Of a stretch of 64,000 nucleotides of DNA, positions 43,477 through 53,113 are shown one piece after another. This DNA is from JACCXJ01 sp050740695 (lineage in GTDB: Bacteria > Pseudomonadota > Gammaproteobacteria > JACCXJ01). Numbering within the stretch: the first letter of the stretch is position 1; every line of letters starts with the position of its first letter. The notes below the pieces were generated by a model, which saw nothing but the letters and a program-made list of their open reading frames with translations, was not told where the DNA came from and did not search any database. Position numbers and translations under genes: made by a program. The stretch spans positions 7,486-71,485 of the forward strand of contig JBOIDR010000004.1 in assembly GCA_050740695.1 (NCBI GenBank), read 5' to 3'.

Positions 43477-43577
43477 ATCGGACGTGCCTCGGACAAGTCC
43501 GGCGGGATGTCGCGGGCGTATTCTCCGGCTTCCTTCCGATTCGGTTGTGCTATGCTGTATCGTCAAGCGGTGAGGGC

Positions 43578-44015
43578 ATGAACAGGCTCAAGACCATACT
43601 CCTGGTCGAGGACAACCCGAACGACGTGGAGCTGACGCTCGAGGCGCTCGCCGAGTATCGCCTGGCCAACGAGATCGTGGTGGTCAACGACGGCGCGGAG
43701 GCGCTCGATTACCTGTACCGGCACGGGCGCTTCGCGAAGCGCCCCCCCGACTCACCTGTGGTCGTGTTGCTGGACCTGAAGATGCCCAAAGTCGACGGTC
43801 TCACGGTCCTGAAGACCGTCAAGGGTGACCCGGCCCTCAAGACCACCCCCATCGTGATGCTCACCTCCTCGCGCGAGGAACGTGATCTGGTCGAGAGCTA
43901 TGCGCTCGGCGTCAACGCCTACGTGGTCAAACCCGTGGATTTTGCGCAGTTCTCGGAGGCCGTCCGACGCCTCGGGTATTTCTGGGCGGTGCTGAACGAG
44001 CGTCCGCCGCTGTAA
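43578..44015 (+). CDS. single-domain response regulator (Rcp-like), copy 1
   Basis: The 145-residue receiver domain, taken from the ATG at 43578, has acid pocket LLVEDNPND, phospho-Asp in LLDLKMPKVDG, MLTSSREERD and Lys in VVKPVDFAQF. It has no output domain, as in Rcp1-type partners of phytochrome-like kinases. It starts a unit of about 1.14 kb that is tandemly duplicated; copy 2 is fused in the next gene and a decayed copy lies at 39002. Confidence 0.93.
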   Translation: MNRLKTILLVEDNPNDVELTLEALAEYRLANEIVVVNDGAEALDYLYRHGRFAKRPPDSPVVVLLDLKMPKVDGLTVLKTVKGDPALKTTPIVMLTSSREERDLVESYALGVNAYVVKPVDFAQFSEAVRRLGYFWAVLNERPPL

Positions 44016-44054
44016 GGGACTGGCTGCGCGGACGACCACCCGGAGCGACCCGCC

Positions 44055-45158
44055 TTGACCACCGTGCATGTGCTGTATCTGGAGGACAGCGAGGGCGACG
44101 CGGCCGTGGTCGAGGCGCTGCTCGCGGAGGGCGGGATCGCATGCACGCTAACCCGGGTCGAGACCCCGAAGGCGTTTGCGGCGGCGCTGGAAGCGGGTGG
44201 GTACCACCTTATCCTCTCCGACAACACCCTGCCTTCTTACGATGGCTTCTCGGCCCTCGCCCGTGCCCGGGAGCGTTGCCCAGACATCCCCTTCATCTTC
44301 GTCTCCGGTACCCTGGGCGAAGAGATGGCGATCGAGTCGCTCAAGGCCGGCGCCACCGACTATGTGCTCAAAGAGCGGCTCTCGCGGCTGGTTCCGGCGG
44401 TCCGGCGGGCGCTCGCGGAAGCCCCCTCGCGCATCGCGAGCAAGCGCCATAAGGAGCGGGTGCATCCGCTCGCGTTCTATGACCAGATCACCGCGCCCCC
44501 CAACCGCGCGCTCCTCGAATACCGCCGCCGGACCGCACTGGCGCGGGCGAGCCGCGCCGCAGGGGGTGTGGCAGTGTTGTTCATGGACCTCGATCGCTTC
44601 AAGGCGGTCAAGGATCCGCTGGGACAGCCGGCAGGCGATGCCCTCTTGCGCGAGGTTGCCGCGCGGCTCCCGCGCTGCCTGCGCGAAGCCGACACGGCGG
44701 CGCGCTGGGGCGGCGAGGGCATGAACGCGCTCACGACTATACTCCTCGTCGAGGACGACCCGAACGACATCGAGCTCACGCTCGAGGCGCTCGCCGAGTA
44801 TCGGGTCGCCAACGAGGTTATGGTGCTTCACGATGGCGCGGAGGCGCTCGATTACCTGTACCGGCGCGGGCGCTTCGCCAAGCGTGCCCCCGACTCGCCG
44901 GTGGTCGTGTTGCTGGACCTGAAGATGCCCAAGGTGGACGGACTCACGGTCCTGAAGACCATCAAGGGCGACCCGACGCTCAAGACCATCCCCATCGTGA
45001 TGCTCACCTCCTCGCGCGAGGAGCGTGATCTGGTCGAGAGCTATGCGCTCGGCGTCAACGCCTACGTGGTCAAACCCGTGGATTTTGCGCAGTTCTCGGA
45101 GGCCGTCCGACGCCTCGGGTATTTCTGGGCAGTGCTGAACGAGCGTCCGCCGCCCTAG
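44055..45158 (+). CDS. chimeric REC - truncated GGDEF - REC protein
   Basis: The 367-residue frame has a receiver (about 1-120; YLEDSEGD, ILSDNTLPSYDG, KAGATDYVLK), then the first half of a GGDEF domain (VLFMDLDRFKAVKD) that stops at RWGGE exactly where GGDEF should be. Residue 223 is the start Met of a complete second regulator (LLVEDDPND, LLDLKMPKVDG, KPVDFAQF). The diguanylate-cyclase active site is therefore lost. The inner ATG at 44721 could still yield the regulator alone. The fusion stems from tandem duplication. Confidence 0.9.
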   Translation: MTTVHVLYLEDSEGDAAVVEALLAEGGIACTLTRVETPKAFAAALEAGGYHLILSDNTLPSYDGFSALARARERCPDIPFIFVSGTLGEEMAIESLKAGATDYVLKERLSRLVPAVRRALAEAPSRIASKRHKERVHPLAFYDQITAPPNRALLEYRRRTALARASRAAGGVAVLFMDLDRFKAVKDPLGQPAGDALLREVAARLPRCLREADTAARWGGEGMNALTTILLVEDDPNDIELTLEALAEYRVANEVMVLHDGAEALDYLYRRGRFAKRAPDSPVVVLLDLKMPKVDGLTVLKTIKGDPTLKTIPIVMLTSSREERDLVESYALGVNAYVVKPVDFAQFSEAVRRLGYFWAVLNERPPP

Positions 45159-45193
45159 GATCCGCTGCGCCAAAGTCCGGAGGCAAGCCCACC

Positions 45194-46897
45194 GTGACAT
45201 TCGTGCGCGTGCTGTATCTGGAGGACAGCGAGACCGACGCGGCCCTGGTCGAGGCGCTCCTGTTAGAGGGTGGGATCGCGTGCAGCCTGACCCGCGTCGA
45301 GACCGCGGAGGCGTTTGGCGCGGCGCTCGTAGAGGGCGGGTTCCATATCATCCTCTCCGACCACACCCTGCCTTCTTACGACAGCCTCTCGGCCCTCGCG
45401 TGTGCCCGGGAGCGCTGCCCCGAGGTCCCCTTCATCTTCGTCTCCGGCACCCTGGGCGAGGAAGCGGCGATCGAGTCGCTCAAGGCCGGCGCCACCGATT
45501 ACGTGCTCAAGCAACGGCTCTCGCGGCTCGTGCCGGCGGTAGAACGGGCGCTTGCGGAAGCCGCCTGGCGCGCCGCGAGCAAGCGCCACGAGAAGCGGGT
45601 CCGTCAGCTCGCGTTCTATGACCCGATCACGGGGCTTCCCAACCGTGCGCTGCTCGAAGACCGCCTTCGGACCGCCCTCGCACGGGCGAACCGTGCCGCA
45701 GGGGGTATGGCGGTGCTATTCATGGACCTCGATCGCTTCAAGGCGGTCAACGATTCGCTGGGCCACCCGGCGGGCGATACTCTGCTGCGCGAGATCGCCG
45801 AACGGCTCGTGCGTTGCCTGCGGGAAGCCGACACCGCGGCGCGCTGGGGCGGCGACGAGTTCATTGCACTGATATTGGACCTGCCCGGAGATCGAGAGGC
45901 CGCTGCCGAAGCGGTGGCCGTGGTCATCGAAAAGGTCATCGCGGCCCTGGCCAAGCCGGCGCTGATCGAGGGCCAGGAGGTCGACGTCTCGATCAGCATC
46001 GGGGTCACCCTGTATCCGTGGGACGGATCCAACGTCACCGATCTCATCAAACGTGCCGACACCGCCATGTATCAAGCGAAGGACCGGGGCGGGAACACCT
46101 ATCAGTTCTTCGCCGAGGCCATGGACACGGCCGCGCGCGAGCGCCTGTTTCTGGACAACGAGCTACGCCGCGCGTTGCGCAGGGGTGAGCTTGCGCTCCA
46201 TTATCAACCGCAGGTGCAGACGCGAGACACCCGGATCGTCGGAGCCGAGGCGCTGCTACGCTGGAAGCACCCCGAACGGGATTGGATCTCGCCCGCCAAG
46301 TTCATCCCGATCGCGGAAGAGACCGGCCAGATCCAAGTCATCGGTCGCTGGGTGATCGAGGAGGTGCTACGACAGATCAAGCACTGGATGCGACTGGGGC
46401 TTTCGGTGCCTCGAATCGATGTCAACGTGTCTCCGCGGCAATTGACCGATCCGAGCTTCGTACATACCCTGTCGGAGTTGCTCTCGACGCACGGCCTGCC
46501 GCCGCGGTGCCTGGGTCTGGAGCTCACCGAGGGCGCAATGGTCGAGGAGCGAACGCTCGTTGCGGTAAGGGCCATCTCGCAGCTCGGCGTAGGGCTCGCC
46601 GTCGATGACTTCGGCACCGGGTATTCGTCCTTGGGGTACCTCAGGCGTTTTCCGCTCGACAGGCTCAAGATCGATCAGTCCTTCGTGCGGGGGCTCACGG
46701 CCGGTTCCCGCGATGCCGCGTTGGTCAAGGCGATCATCGCCATGGCCAGGAGCCTGCGCTTGCGCGTCATCGCCGAGGGGGTCGAGACGGAGGCGCAGCG
46801 CGCGCTTCTATCCCGATTCGGGTGTAGCAGGTACCAGGGCTTTCTATTCGCTCCGGCGCTCCCGGCCGAGGAGTTCGCGACACGGCTCTCGCGATGA
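45194..46897 (+). CDS. REC-GGDEF-EAL c-di-GMP signalling protein
   Basis: The 567-residue protein has a receiver (about 1-122; YLEDSETD, ILSDHTLPSYDS), a full GGDEF domain (about 140-300; MDLDRFKAVND and RWGGDEF), and an EAL domain (about 320-560; GAEALLRWKHP, DDFGTGYSSL, DQSFVRG, IAEGVETE). Key residues of both cyclase and phosphodiesterase are present, so it could make or degrade c-di-GMP under control of phosphorylation by the nearby kinase. Its 5' part is duplicated upstream in the truncated chimera. Confidence 0.95.
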   Translation: MTFVRVLYLEDSETDAALVEALLLEGGIACSLTRVETAEAFGAALVEGGFHIILSDHTLPSYDSLSALACARERCPEVPFIFVSGTLGEEAAIESLKAGATDYVLKQRLSRLVPAVERALAEAAWRAASKRHEKRVRQLAFYDPITGLPNRALLEDRLRTALARANRAAGGMAVLFMDLDRFKAVNDSLGHPAGDTLLREIAERLVRCLREADTAARWGGDEFIALILDLPGDREAAAEAVAVVIEKVIAALAKPALIEGQEVDVSISIGVTLYPWDGSNVTDLIKRADTAMYQAKDRGGNTYQFFAEAMDTAARERLFLDNELRRALRRGELALHYQPQVQTRDTRIVGAEALLRWKHPERDWISPAKFIPIAEETGQIQVIGRWVIEEVLRQIKHWMRLGLSVPRIDVNVSPRQLTDPSFVHTLSELLSTHGLPPRCLGLELTEGAMVEERTLVAVRAISQLGVGLAVDDFGTGYSSLGYLRRFPLDRLKIDQSFVRGLTAGSRDAALVKAIIAMARSLRLRVIAEGVETEAQRALLSRFGCSRYQGFLFAPALPAEEFATRLSR

Positions 46898-46955
46898 CGG
46901 CGTAACATTTAACATAATATACATTATACGAACTAATCCCGACTCCTGTCTGGTC

Positions 46956-48092
46956 GTGACCCCCGCCGATCTGGCCGTCGAGTTCCCTCAACCGGAGGAT
47001 CTCATCTACCTAAACCATGCCGGGGTCTCGCCCTGGCCGCGCTGCGCCGCCCTGGCCGTTCAGCGTTTCGCAGAGGAGAACATCGTCTCCGGGCCGTTGC
47101 ACTACGAGCGCTGGCTCGAGACCGAGACCAGGTTGCGGGACCAGCTTCGGTCCTTGATCAACGCCGCATCGACGGACGAGATCGCGCTCCTCAAGAACAC
47201 CTCCGAGGGGCTGTCGTTCGTGGCCGGCGGCCTGTCCTGGGCCCGCGGCGACAACATCGTCACCTGTGCAGAGGAGTTCCCGAGCAACCGCATCCCCTGG
47301 CAGGCACTGGCGGAGCGCGGCGTGATCTTGCGTGAGGTCGCGCTCCCCCCAGATAGCGATCTGGAATCGGCGCTCGGGGCCGCCTGCGATCGGCACACAC
47401 GGCTCCTCACCATCAGCTCCGTGCAGTTCGCAAGCGGATTCCGCGTCGATCTCGACGCGCTCGGGGTGTTCTGCCGGGCGCGCGGGATCCTGTTCTGTAT
47501 CGATGCCATCCAGGGCCTCGGGGCTTTGCCTCTGGATGTCGCGACCTGTCACGCGGACTTCGTAGTAGCCGATGCCCACAAGTGGCTGCTCGGACCCGAG
47601 GGCATCGCGCTCTTCTATGTCGCCGAACGCGTCTGGGACCGGCTGAGGCCCAGCGAGTACGGTTGGCACATGACGGCCCGTCCCGGTAACTACGACAGCA
47701 AGACCTGGCGTGTCGCCGACACCGCCAAGCGCTTTGAGTGCGGCAGCCCGAACCTATTGGGTACCCACGCCTTCTCGGCGAGCCTATCGCTGATCCAGGA
47801 GCTGGGGATCGCGGCCATCAGTAGAGCGGTTATCAATAACACAAGCTATCTGTTGGATCAGCTTACAAATAATCTCGGCGCCACTGTGCTGAGCCCAGGC
47901 GCAGAGCGGCGCTTGTCCGGCATCGTGAGCTTCCGCCCCCGAGACGGGGAGGTCGCGACCTTGCACCGCAGGCTCCGCCAACACGGGGTCGTCTGTGCGG
48001 TGCGGGGGGGCGCCATCCGCTGGTCTCCGCACTTCTACACCCCGCGTCGCAAGCTTGATCGGGCACTGGCGCTCCTCGCCGCCCCCCGCTGA
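46956..48092 (+). CDS. class V aminotransferase / cysteine desulfurase-like enzyme
   Basis: The 378-residue protein, taken from the GTG at 46956, has the fold-type I PLP pattern: YLNHAGVSPWP at the N terminus, LLKNTSEGLSFVAGGL, CIDAIQGLGALPLDV (PLP aspartate/Gln) and VADAHKWLLGPEGIALFYV with the Schiff-base lysine. It resembles the selenocysteine lyase/isopenicillin-N-epimerase branch more than IscS. The reaction is not determined. It follows an AT-rich stretch (46905-46935) that may be the promoter. Not obviously linked to its neighbours. Confidence 0.85.
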   Translation: MTPADLAVEFPQPEDLIYLNHAGVSPWPRCAALAVQRFAEENIVSGPLHYERWLETETRLRDQLRSLINAASTDEIALLKNTSEGLSFVAGGLSWARGDNIVTCAEEFPSNRIPWQALAERGVILREVALPPDSDLESALGAACDRHTRLLTISSVQFASGFRVDLDALGVFCRARGILFCIDAIQGLGALPLDVATCHADFVVADAHKWLLGPEGIALFYVAERVWDRLRPSEYGWHMTARPGNYDSKTWRVADTAKRFECGSPNLLGTHAFSASLSLIQELGIAAISRAVINNTSYLLDQLTNNLGATVLSPGAERRLSGIVSFRPRDGEVATLHRRLRQHGVVCAVRGGAIRWSPHFYTPRRKLDRALALLAAPR

Positions 48093-48314
48093 TCCCCGGC
48101 AGCCCCCCTCCCCCACCTTCCGGATCGCCTACCCGGCACGGGTTTATTATCCCGAGACGTGGTTCTAAGATAGGAAGAGGCAGGGAACTTTCGGATAAGC
48201 CCGAAACGCGTTGGCGCGGGCGCATTCAAGAAACTTGCGACCTGGGCGGGCAAGGTACGGGGGATTGGTATAGGATAGGGGCACAGGAAGACAGTCGATC
48301 CCTAGGGAGCTCTC

Positions 48315-50264
48315 ATGACCGGGAACCACATGACCAACGATTCGCAGGCGCGGTTCATCGATTCGCTGACCGCGTTTACGAAGGAACATCAGGCGCGGCA
48401 CTGGGAAGGTTCGTTCGCGGCTTTCCTTGGCGAGATCTTGCCGCAACACCCTCTCGGCCTCACGCGCAACAGTCACCAGTACGTCTGGGAGATGCTGCGT
48501 CGGGCCGGTCTCAATGGCGGTGAGGAGGACACAGAGCCCAAGCAGCGCGGCCTGTTCGCCGACGAGTTGTTCGGGATCGACGATGCCCTGGAGCGCGCTG
48601 TCGACTACTTCAAGGCCGCGAGCGCGGGCTCCGAGGTCGGGCGCAGGCTGTTGCTCCTGCTCGGCCCGCCCTCCGGTGGCAAGTCCACGATGGTGATCCT
48701 CTTGAAGCGCGGCCTGGAAGAATACTCCCACACGGACGACGGTGCCCTGTATGCGATTAGGGGCTGCCCGACCAGCGAGAACCCACTGCACCTCGTACCC
48801 CACACCCTGCGCGGCAACTTCCGCGAGACCTACGGCGTCGAGATCGCCGGGCAGGTGTGTCCTTACTGCCGCATGCGCTTGGAGGAGGAGTTCAGCGGCG
48901 ATTTCATGCGGTTCCCCGTGCATCGCATCTTTATCTCCGAGGCCGGACGCAGCGGGATCGGCACCTATGCGCCGCATGATCCCACCACCGCCGACATCGC
49001 CGATCTGGTCGGGTCCGTGGACCTCTCGAAGGTGAGCAAATACGGCGATGAAGGCGATCCCAGGGCCTGGTCGTGGTCGGGGGCGGTCTATGCCGCGAGC
49101 CGCGGGGTGCTCGAGATGATCGAGATCCTCAAGGTCAAGCGCGAGTTCCTGTATCTGCTCTTGACCTTGACCCAGGAAAAGAACGTCAAGGTGTCGCGCT
49201 TCCCGCTCATCTACCTCGACGAGACGATCCTGGCACACACCAACCTCGCCGAGTTCCACAAGTTCCTGCAAGAGCGCGAGAACGAGGCCCTCTTGGATCG
49301 CATGGTCATCATCAAGGTGCCCTACACCCTGTCTTACAAGGACGAGGCGCGCATCTACACCAAGCTCATCTCGGCCACACCCAACTTCCGCGAGGTCCAC
49401 CTCGATCCGCACGCGCTGCAGGTCGCGGCCGTGTTCGCGGTCCTGACAAGAGTCCACAAGTCGGAGCGCGAGGGGCTCGATCTGACTAAGAAGGTGTCGC
49501 TGTACGCCGGCGATGACGTCGAGGGGGTGAGCCCCTCGGAGGTCGACCGGATCCGCGGTGAGTCACCCGAGGAAGGGATGTCGGGGGTGAGCCCGCGGTT
49601 CGTGATCAATGCCCTGTCCAAGGCCATCAGCAAGAGCGAGGCACGGAGCCTGACCACCATGGAGGTGCTGCTCGCGCTCAAGGACGCCATCGACTCCGAT
49701 GCGCGCATGGACGCCAAGCAGAAGCGCCAATGGCTGGACTACCTGGTGATCGCCCGCAAGGACTTCTACAATCGCTGGGTTAAGGAAGACGTCCATAAGG
49801 CCCTGTTCGCCTCCTTCGAGCAGGAGGCGCAGGGCCTGCTCGAGAAGTACCTCGACGAGGTGGAGGCGGCCCTGGACCATCGCGAGATGGTCGATCCCAT
49901 CACCGGCGAGCGGCGACCACCCGACGAGCGTTTCAAGCGCGCGGTCGAAGAGAAGATCAATATCTCGGAGTCGGGCAAGGTGTCGTTCCGCCAGGAGGTG
50001 GTGCGCAAGGCGATGGTGGCCTACAAGCAGGGCGAGAAATTCACCCTCGATTCGCACGCGCGCCTGCACCAGGCCATCGAGCAGTACCTGTTCGAGGAGC
50101 GCCGCGATGTGCTCCGGCTCGTGACCTCGACGACCCGTCCCGACGAGGAGGCACGCCAGAAGATCTCGGCGGTGCAGCGCCGGCTCGCGGAAGAATACGG
50201 CTATGATGAGCACAGTGCCAAGGAGGCGTTGAATTATGTCACTACCCTGCTGTCTCAAGAATAA
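48315..50264 (+). CDS. prkA: PrkA family serine protein kinase (YeaG)
   Basis: The 649-residue protein has the AAA-like ATPase part with Walker A GPPSGGKSTMV (about 114-125), the cysteine pair CPYCRM, and the C-terminal PrkA kinase region (LVIARKDFYNRWVKEDV, NYVTTLLSQE). Ribosome site GGGAGC lies just before ATG 48315; an in-frame ATG at 48330 is possible. In E. coli YeaG acts with YeaH in nitrogen-starvation and stationary-phase stress. It heads the prkA-yeaH-spoVR set. Confidence 0.95.
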   Translation: MTGNHMTNDSQARFIDSLTAFTKEHQARHWEGSFAAFLGEILPQHPLGLTRNSHQYVWEMLRRAGLNGGEEDTEPKQRGLFADELFGIDDALERAVDYFKAASAGSEVGRRLLLLLGPPSGGKSTMVILLKRGLEEYSHTDDGALYAIRGCPTSENPLHLVPHTLRGNFRETYGVEIAGQVCPYCRMRLEEEFSGDFMRFPVHRIFISEAGRSGIGTYAPHDPTTADIADLVGSVDLSKVSKYGDEGDPRAWSWSGAVYAASRGVLEMIEILKVKREFLYLLLTLTQEKNVKVSRFPLIYLDETILAHTNLAEFHKFLQERENEALLDRMVIIKVPYTLSYKDEARIYTKLISATPNFREVHLDPHALQVAAVFAVLTRVHKSEREGLDLTKKVSLYAGDDVEGVSPSEVDRIRGESPEEGMSGVSPRFVINALSKAISKSEARSLTTMEVLLALKDAIDSDARMDAKQKRQWLDYLVIARKDFYNRWVKEDVHKALFASFEQEAQGLLEKYLDEVEAALDHREMVDPITGERRPPDERFKRAVEEKINISESGKVSFRQEVVRKAMVAYKQGEKFTLDSHARLHQAIEQYLFEERRDVLRLVTSTTRPDEEARQKISAVQRRLAEEYGYDEHSAKEALNYVTTLLSQE

Positions 50265-50451
50265 AAAAGGAGAACGACCCGAGTTCCTGTGTGAACAACC
50301 AAAAGCTCGTGAGGCGGGATCGGAGACCGGTGGGCGCAAACAATGGCGGACCTGACATCGGTGCGCCATTACATCCATCGCCATTGCATCGATTCGTAAT
50401 TCGTAAGGCGTATAATTCGACGGGATGAGGTAAGCGAAGGCGCATGGGCCG

Positions 50452-51636
50452 ATGAACCCGAGTGACAAGGACAAACAGTCGCACGACCCCAAAGAGGCCG
50501 ATTGGTACGATCTCTTTTCTCGCGGGGCACGCGATTGGCTGCGCCACAACGATAAGGTTCGGGACAGCGTCAAGGAACATCTCCCCGAGCTCGTCGCCAA
50601 CTCCGATGTCATCTCGCGTCCCGACAACCGCACGGTGCAGGTCCCGGTGCGCTTCCTCGAGCACTACCGCTTTCGTTTGCGCGATCCGGAGGCGCAGCAA
50701 TCCGTCGGTCAGGGCAAGCCCGGCCAGGTGAAACCGGGTGACGTGCTGCGACCGGGTCAGGCGCCCCTGGATCCCAGGGACCGCGGCGGCGGGTCCGAAA
50801 TAGGCGGATTCGAGCTGGTCCTTGAGCTCAAGATCGACGACATCGTCGATTGGCTGTGGGAGGAGCTGGAGCTACCGAACCTCGAAGCCCGGCCGGGCGA
50901 CGCGCTGGTCGATGAGCAATACGTGCGCGAGGGTTGGGACCGACGCGGCGTGCGTTCGCGGCTCGATCGGCGCCGTACCCTGAAAGAGGCCATCAAGCGC
51001 CGCTCGGTCCAGCACGACGGGCCGGAGTTCTCGAACGAGGATCTCCGCTTTCGCCAGCTCGCGCGGCGCCGCCGCCCGGCGACCCGCGCCGTGATCTTCT
51101 TCCTGCTCGATGCCTCCTCCAGCATGGAGGAAGCAGACCGCAAGCTCGCCAAGACCTTCTTCTTCTGGGCCTTGCAGGGACTCAGGCGCCAGTACCACGA
51201 GATCAACACGGTGTTCATCGCCCACACGGCCATGGCCTGGGAGTTCTCCGAGGCGGAGTTCTTCCGCGTCACGGCCCAGGGCGGCACCCAGGCCTCGAGC
51301 GCCTTCACCCTGGCGCTCGACATCTTGCACGAACGCTTTAGCCCCGCTCGCTACAACGCCTATCTGTTCTACGCCTCGGATGGCGATAACTTCATCGAAG
51401 ATCGGGAGTCTACCGCGGCGGCGTTACAGCAACTGGGCGCCCTGCTCAACTTCATCGGCTACGTGGAGATCAGCCACGCCGCCAGCGAGGCCCTCGATAC
51501 GCAGATGGGCGCCCTGTTCCACGACCTCGCCACCGTCGACCTCCCCATCGACAGCTTTCCCCTGCAGAGCCATGAGGACATCTGGCCCAGCATCCGCCGA
51601 TTCTTCAAACAGCAGGCGGGTGCCGAGGCCGCCTGA
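50452..51636 (+). CDS. yeaH: YeaH/YhbH family protein (DUF444)
   Basis: The 394-residue protein has a basic N-terminal region, a glycine-rich linker and a C-terminal von Willebrand A-like domain with the metal-site motif LLDASSSM (about 219-226) and YASDGDNF. It is the constant partner of PrkA. It starts 187 bases after prkA and ends 3 bases before spoVR, so the three likely form one operon. The mechanism is not known. Confidence 0.95.
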   Translation: MNPSDKDKQSHDPKEADWYDLFSRGARDWLRHNDKVRDSVKEHLPELVANSDVISRPDNRTVQVPVRFLEHYRFRLRDPEAQQSVGQGKPGQVKPGDVLRPGQAPLDPRDRGGGSEIGGFELVLELKIDDIVDWLWEELELPNLEARPGDALVDEQYVREGWDRRGVRSRLDRRRTLKEAIKRRSVQHDGPEFSNEDLRFRQLARRRRPATRAVIFFLLDASSSMEEADRKLAKTFFFWALQGLRRQYHEINTVFIAHTAMAWEFSEAEFFRVTAQGGTQASSAFTLALDILHERFSPARYNAYLFYASDGDNFIEDRESTAAALQQLGALLNFIGYVEISHAASEALDTQMGALFHDLATVDLPIDSFPLQSHEDIWPSIRRFFKQQAGAEAA

Positions 51637-51639
51637 ACG

Positions 51640-53016
51640 ATGCAAAGGGCCGCCGACACCTATCGCGCTCCCATCGAGGCCATGGCCCGCGACCTCGGGC
51701 TCGATTTCTATGAGGTCGATTTCGAGGTGGTCCCCCCGAGCTTCATGATGGAGGTGGCGGTCTACGGCCTGCCGGTGCGCATGCCGCACTGGTCCTTCGG
51801 GGTGCGCTACATCTATCAACTGGTCCAACACCGCATGGGCCATTCCAAGATCTTCGAAGTGGTGTTCCCGGGTAATCCCGGACGGGCCTATCTGGCCAAC
51901 ACCAACAGCCTGCAGGAAAACACCCTGGTCATCGCCCACGTCCTAGGCCACGCGGACTTCTCGAAGAACAACCTGCTGTTCAAGCGCGCTCAGGAACAAG
52001 TCGGTTTTCACGTGGTGGAGCAGGCCGCCGCTCACGCCCATCAGATCGAGAACGCCATCGCCGAGCACGGCCAGAACCGCGTCGAGGCGGTCTTGGATGC
52101 CGCCCTGGCCCTGGAGCAGCACATCGACGATGATCAGCTATTGGCACGACCGCGCTACCCCGACAAACCAAAGGCTCGGGAGCCACGTACGATCGAGGGC
52201 TTTCGCAAGCGCTTCAAGACCCTGCCGGGGGAGGCTGAGCCGCCAGCGATGGCCCGCGAGCACGCGCGCGTTTCAATCCCGCCGCACCCGGAGTCCGATC
52301 TCCTGTGGTTCATCGCCCACTACGCGCCCGAGATGGAGGACTGGGAGCGCGATATCTTCCTGGCCGTACGCGAGGAATCGTATTATTTCCATCCTGTATT
52401 CGCCTGCCACATCATGAACGAGGGCTGGGCCTCGTATTGGCACGCGCGGCTGTTACGGGAGGCCGGCTTCCTGCCCAATCATGTCTATCTCGACGCCTTG
52501 AAGGCGCATTCCGACGTGGTGAGGCCGTTTGCCGGGGATCGCGAGATCGCGCTCTCCGTCAACCCCTACCACCTGGGATTCGCGCTGTGGGAGAAGATCA
52601 TCGAGGACCATGCCCTCGACACGGCACGCCGCATCATGCGCGAAGAAGACGATTGCAGTTTCCTGCACAATTATCTGGACGCGGAGCTGGCCCGTGAGCT
52701 CGGGCTGTTCCGCTTCCAGGCCAGGCGCAACGGCGAGATCAAGGTCGGTGACTGGGACATCGACGCGCTGCATGAAGAGCTCCTGGCCCCACGCTATCAC
52801 TTCGGTGCGCCGCGCATCTCGGTGGTGTCCCTCGACAACGCCGGCAGCCTGGAACTGAGCCAGGACCATGGCGGCGACCGGCGCGGCCTCGACATCGAGC
52901 ATGCCCGCAGGGTCCTCGAATACATCCATCGGGTGTGGCGACGACCGGTGATGATGCGGACCATCGATACGCGTGACCGGGAGACGGTGATCAAAGTGGG
53001 GACGTCCTTGCACTGA
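51640..53016 (+). CDS. spoVR: SpoVR family protein (YcgB)
   Basis: The 458-residue protein shows VLGHADFSKNNLLF, HIMNEGWASYWHARLLREAG and ISVNPYHLG-like (LSVNPYHLGFALWEKI) segments, all characteristic of SpoVR. In spore formers the family affects cortex formation; in proteobacteria it belongs to the PrkA-YeaH stress module. The start at 51640 is 3 bases after the yeaH stop. No catalytic activity is known, though the conserved His/Glu suggest a metal site. Confidence 0.95.
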   Translation: MQRAADTYRAPIEAMARDLGLDFYEVDFEVVPPSFMMEVAVYGLPVRMPHWSFGVRYIYQLVQHRMGHSKIFEVVFPGNPGRAYLANTNSLQENTLVIAHVLGHADFSKNNLLFKRAQEQVGFHVVEQAAAHAHQIENAIAEHGQNRVEAVLDAALALEQHIDDDQLLARPRYPDKPKAREPRTIEGFRKRFKTLPGEAEPPAMAREHARVSIPPHPESDLLWFIAHYAPEMEDWERDIFLAVREESYYFHPVFACHIMNEGWASYWHARLLREAGFLPNHVYLDALKAHSDVVRPFAGDREIALSVNPYHLGFALWEKIIEDHALDTARRIMREEDDCSFLHNYLDAELARELGLFRFQARRNGEIKVGDWDIDALHEELLAPRYHFGAPRISVVSLDNAGSLELSQDHGGDRRGLDIEHARRVLEYIHRVWRRPVMMRTIDTRDRETVIKVGTSLH

Positions 53017-53113
53017 TCCCCCCTTTCGGGTGGATTGACGGGCGCGACAGGATCGCGTCAGATCACCATTCGGTACTACCAGGGAAATCGGTCTGTCACT
53101 CGAACGGCATTGC

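Larger units (their letters stand above)
43578..45860 (+). repeat. tandem duplication of a REC plus REC-GGDEF unit
   Basis: Two units of about 1143 bp lie head to tail (ATG at 43578 and 44721). Each consists of an Rcp-like regulator followed by the first part of a REC-GGDEF gene. The junction is at GGCGGCGAGGGCATGAAC near 44711-44726, where the GGDEF codons run into the start of regulator copy 2. Protein and DNA copies have diverged at many positions, so the event is not very recent. Confidence 0.9.
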
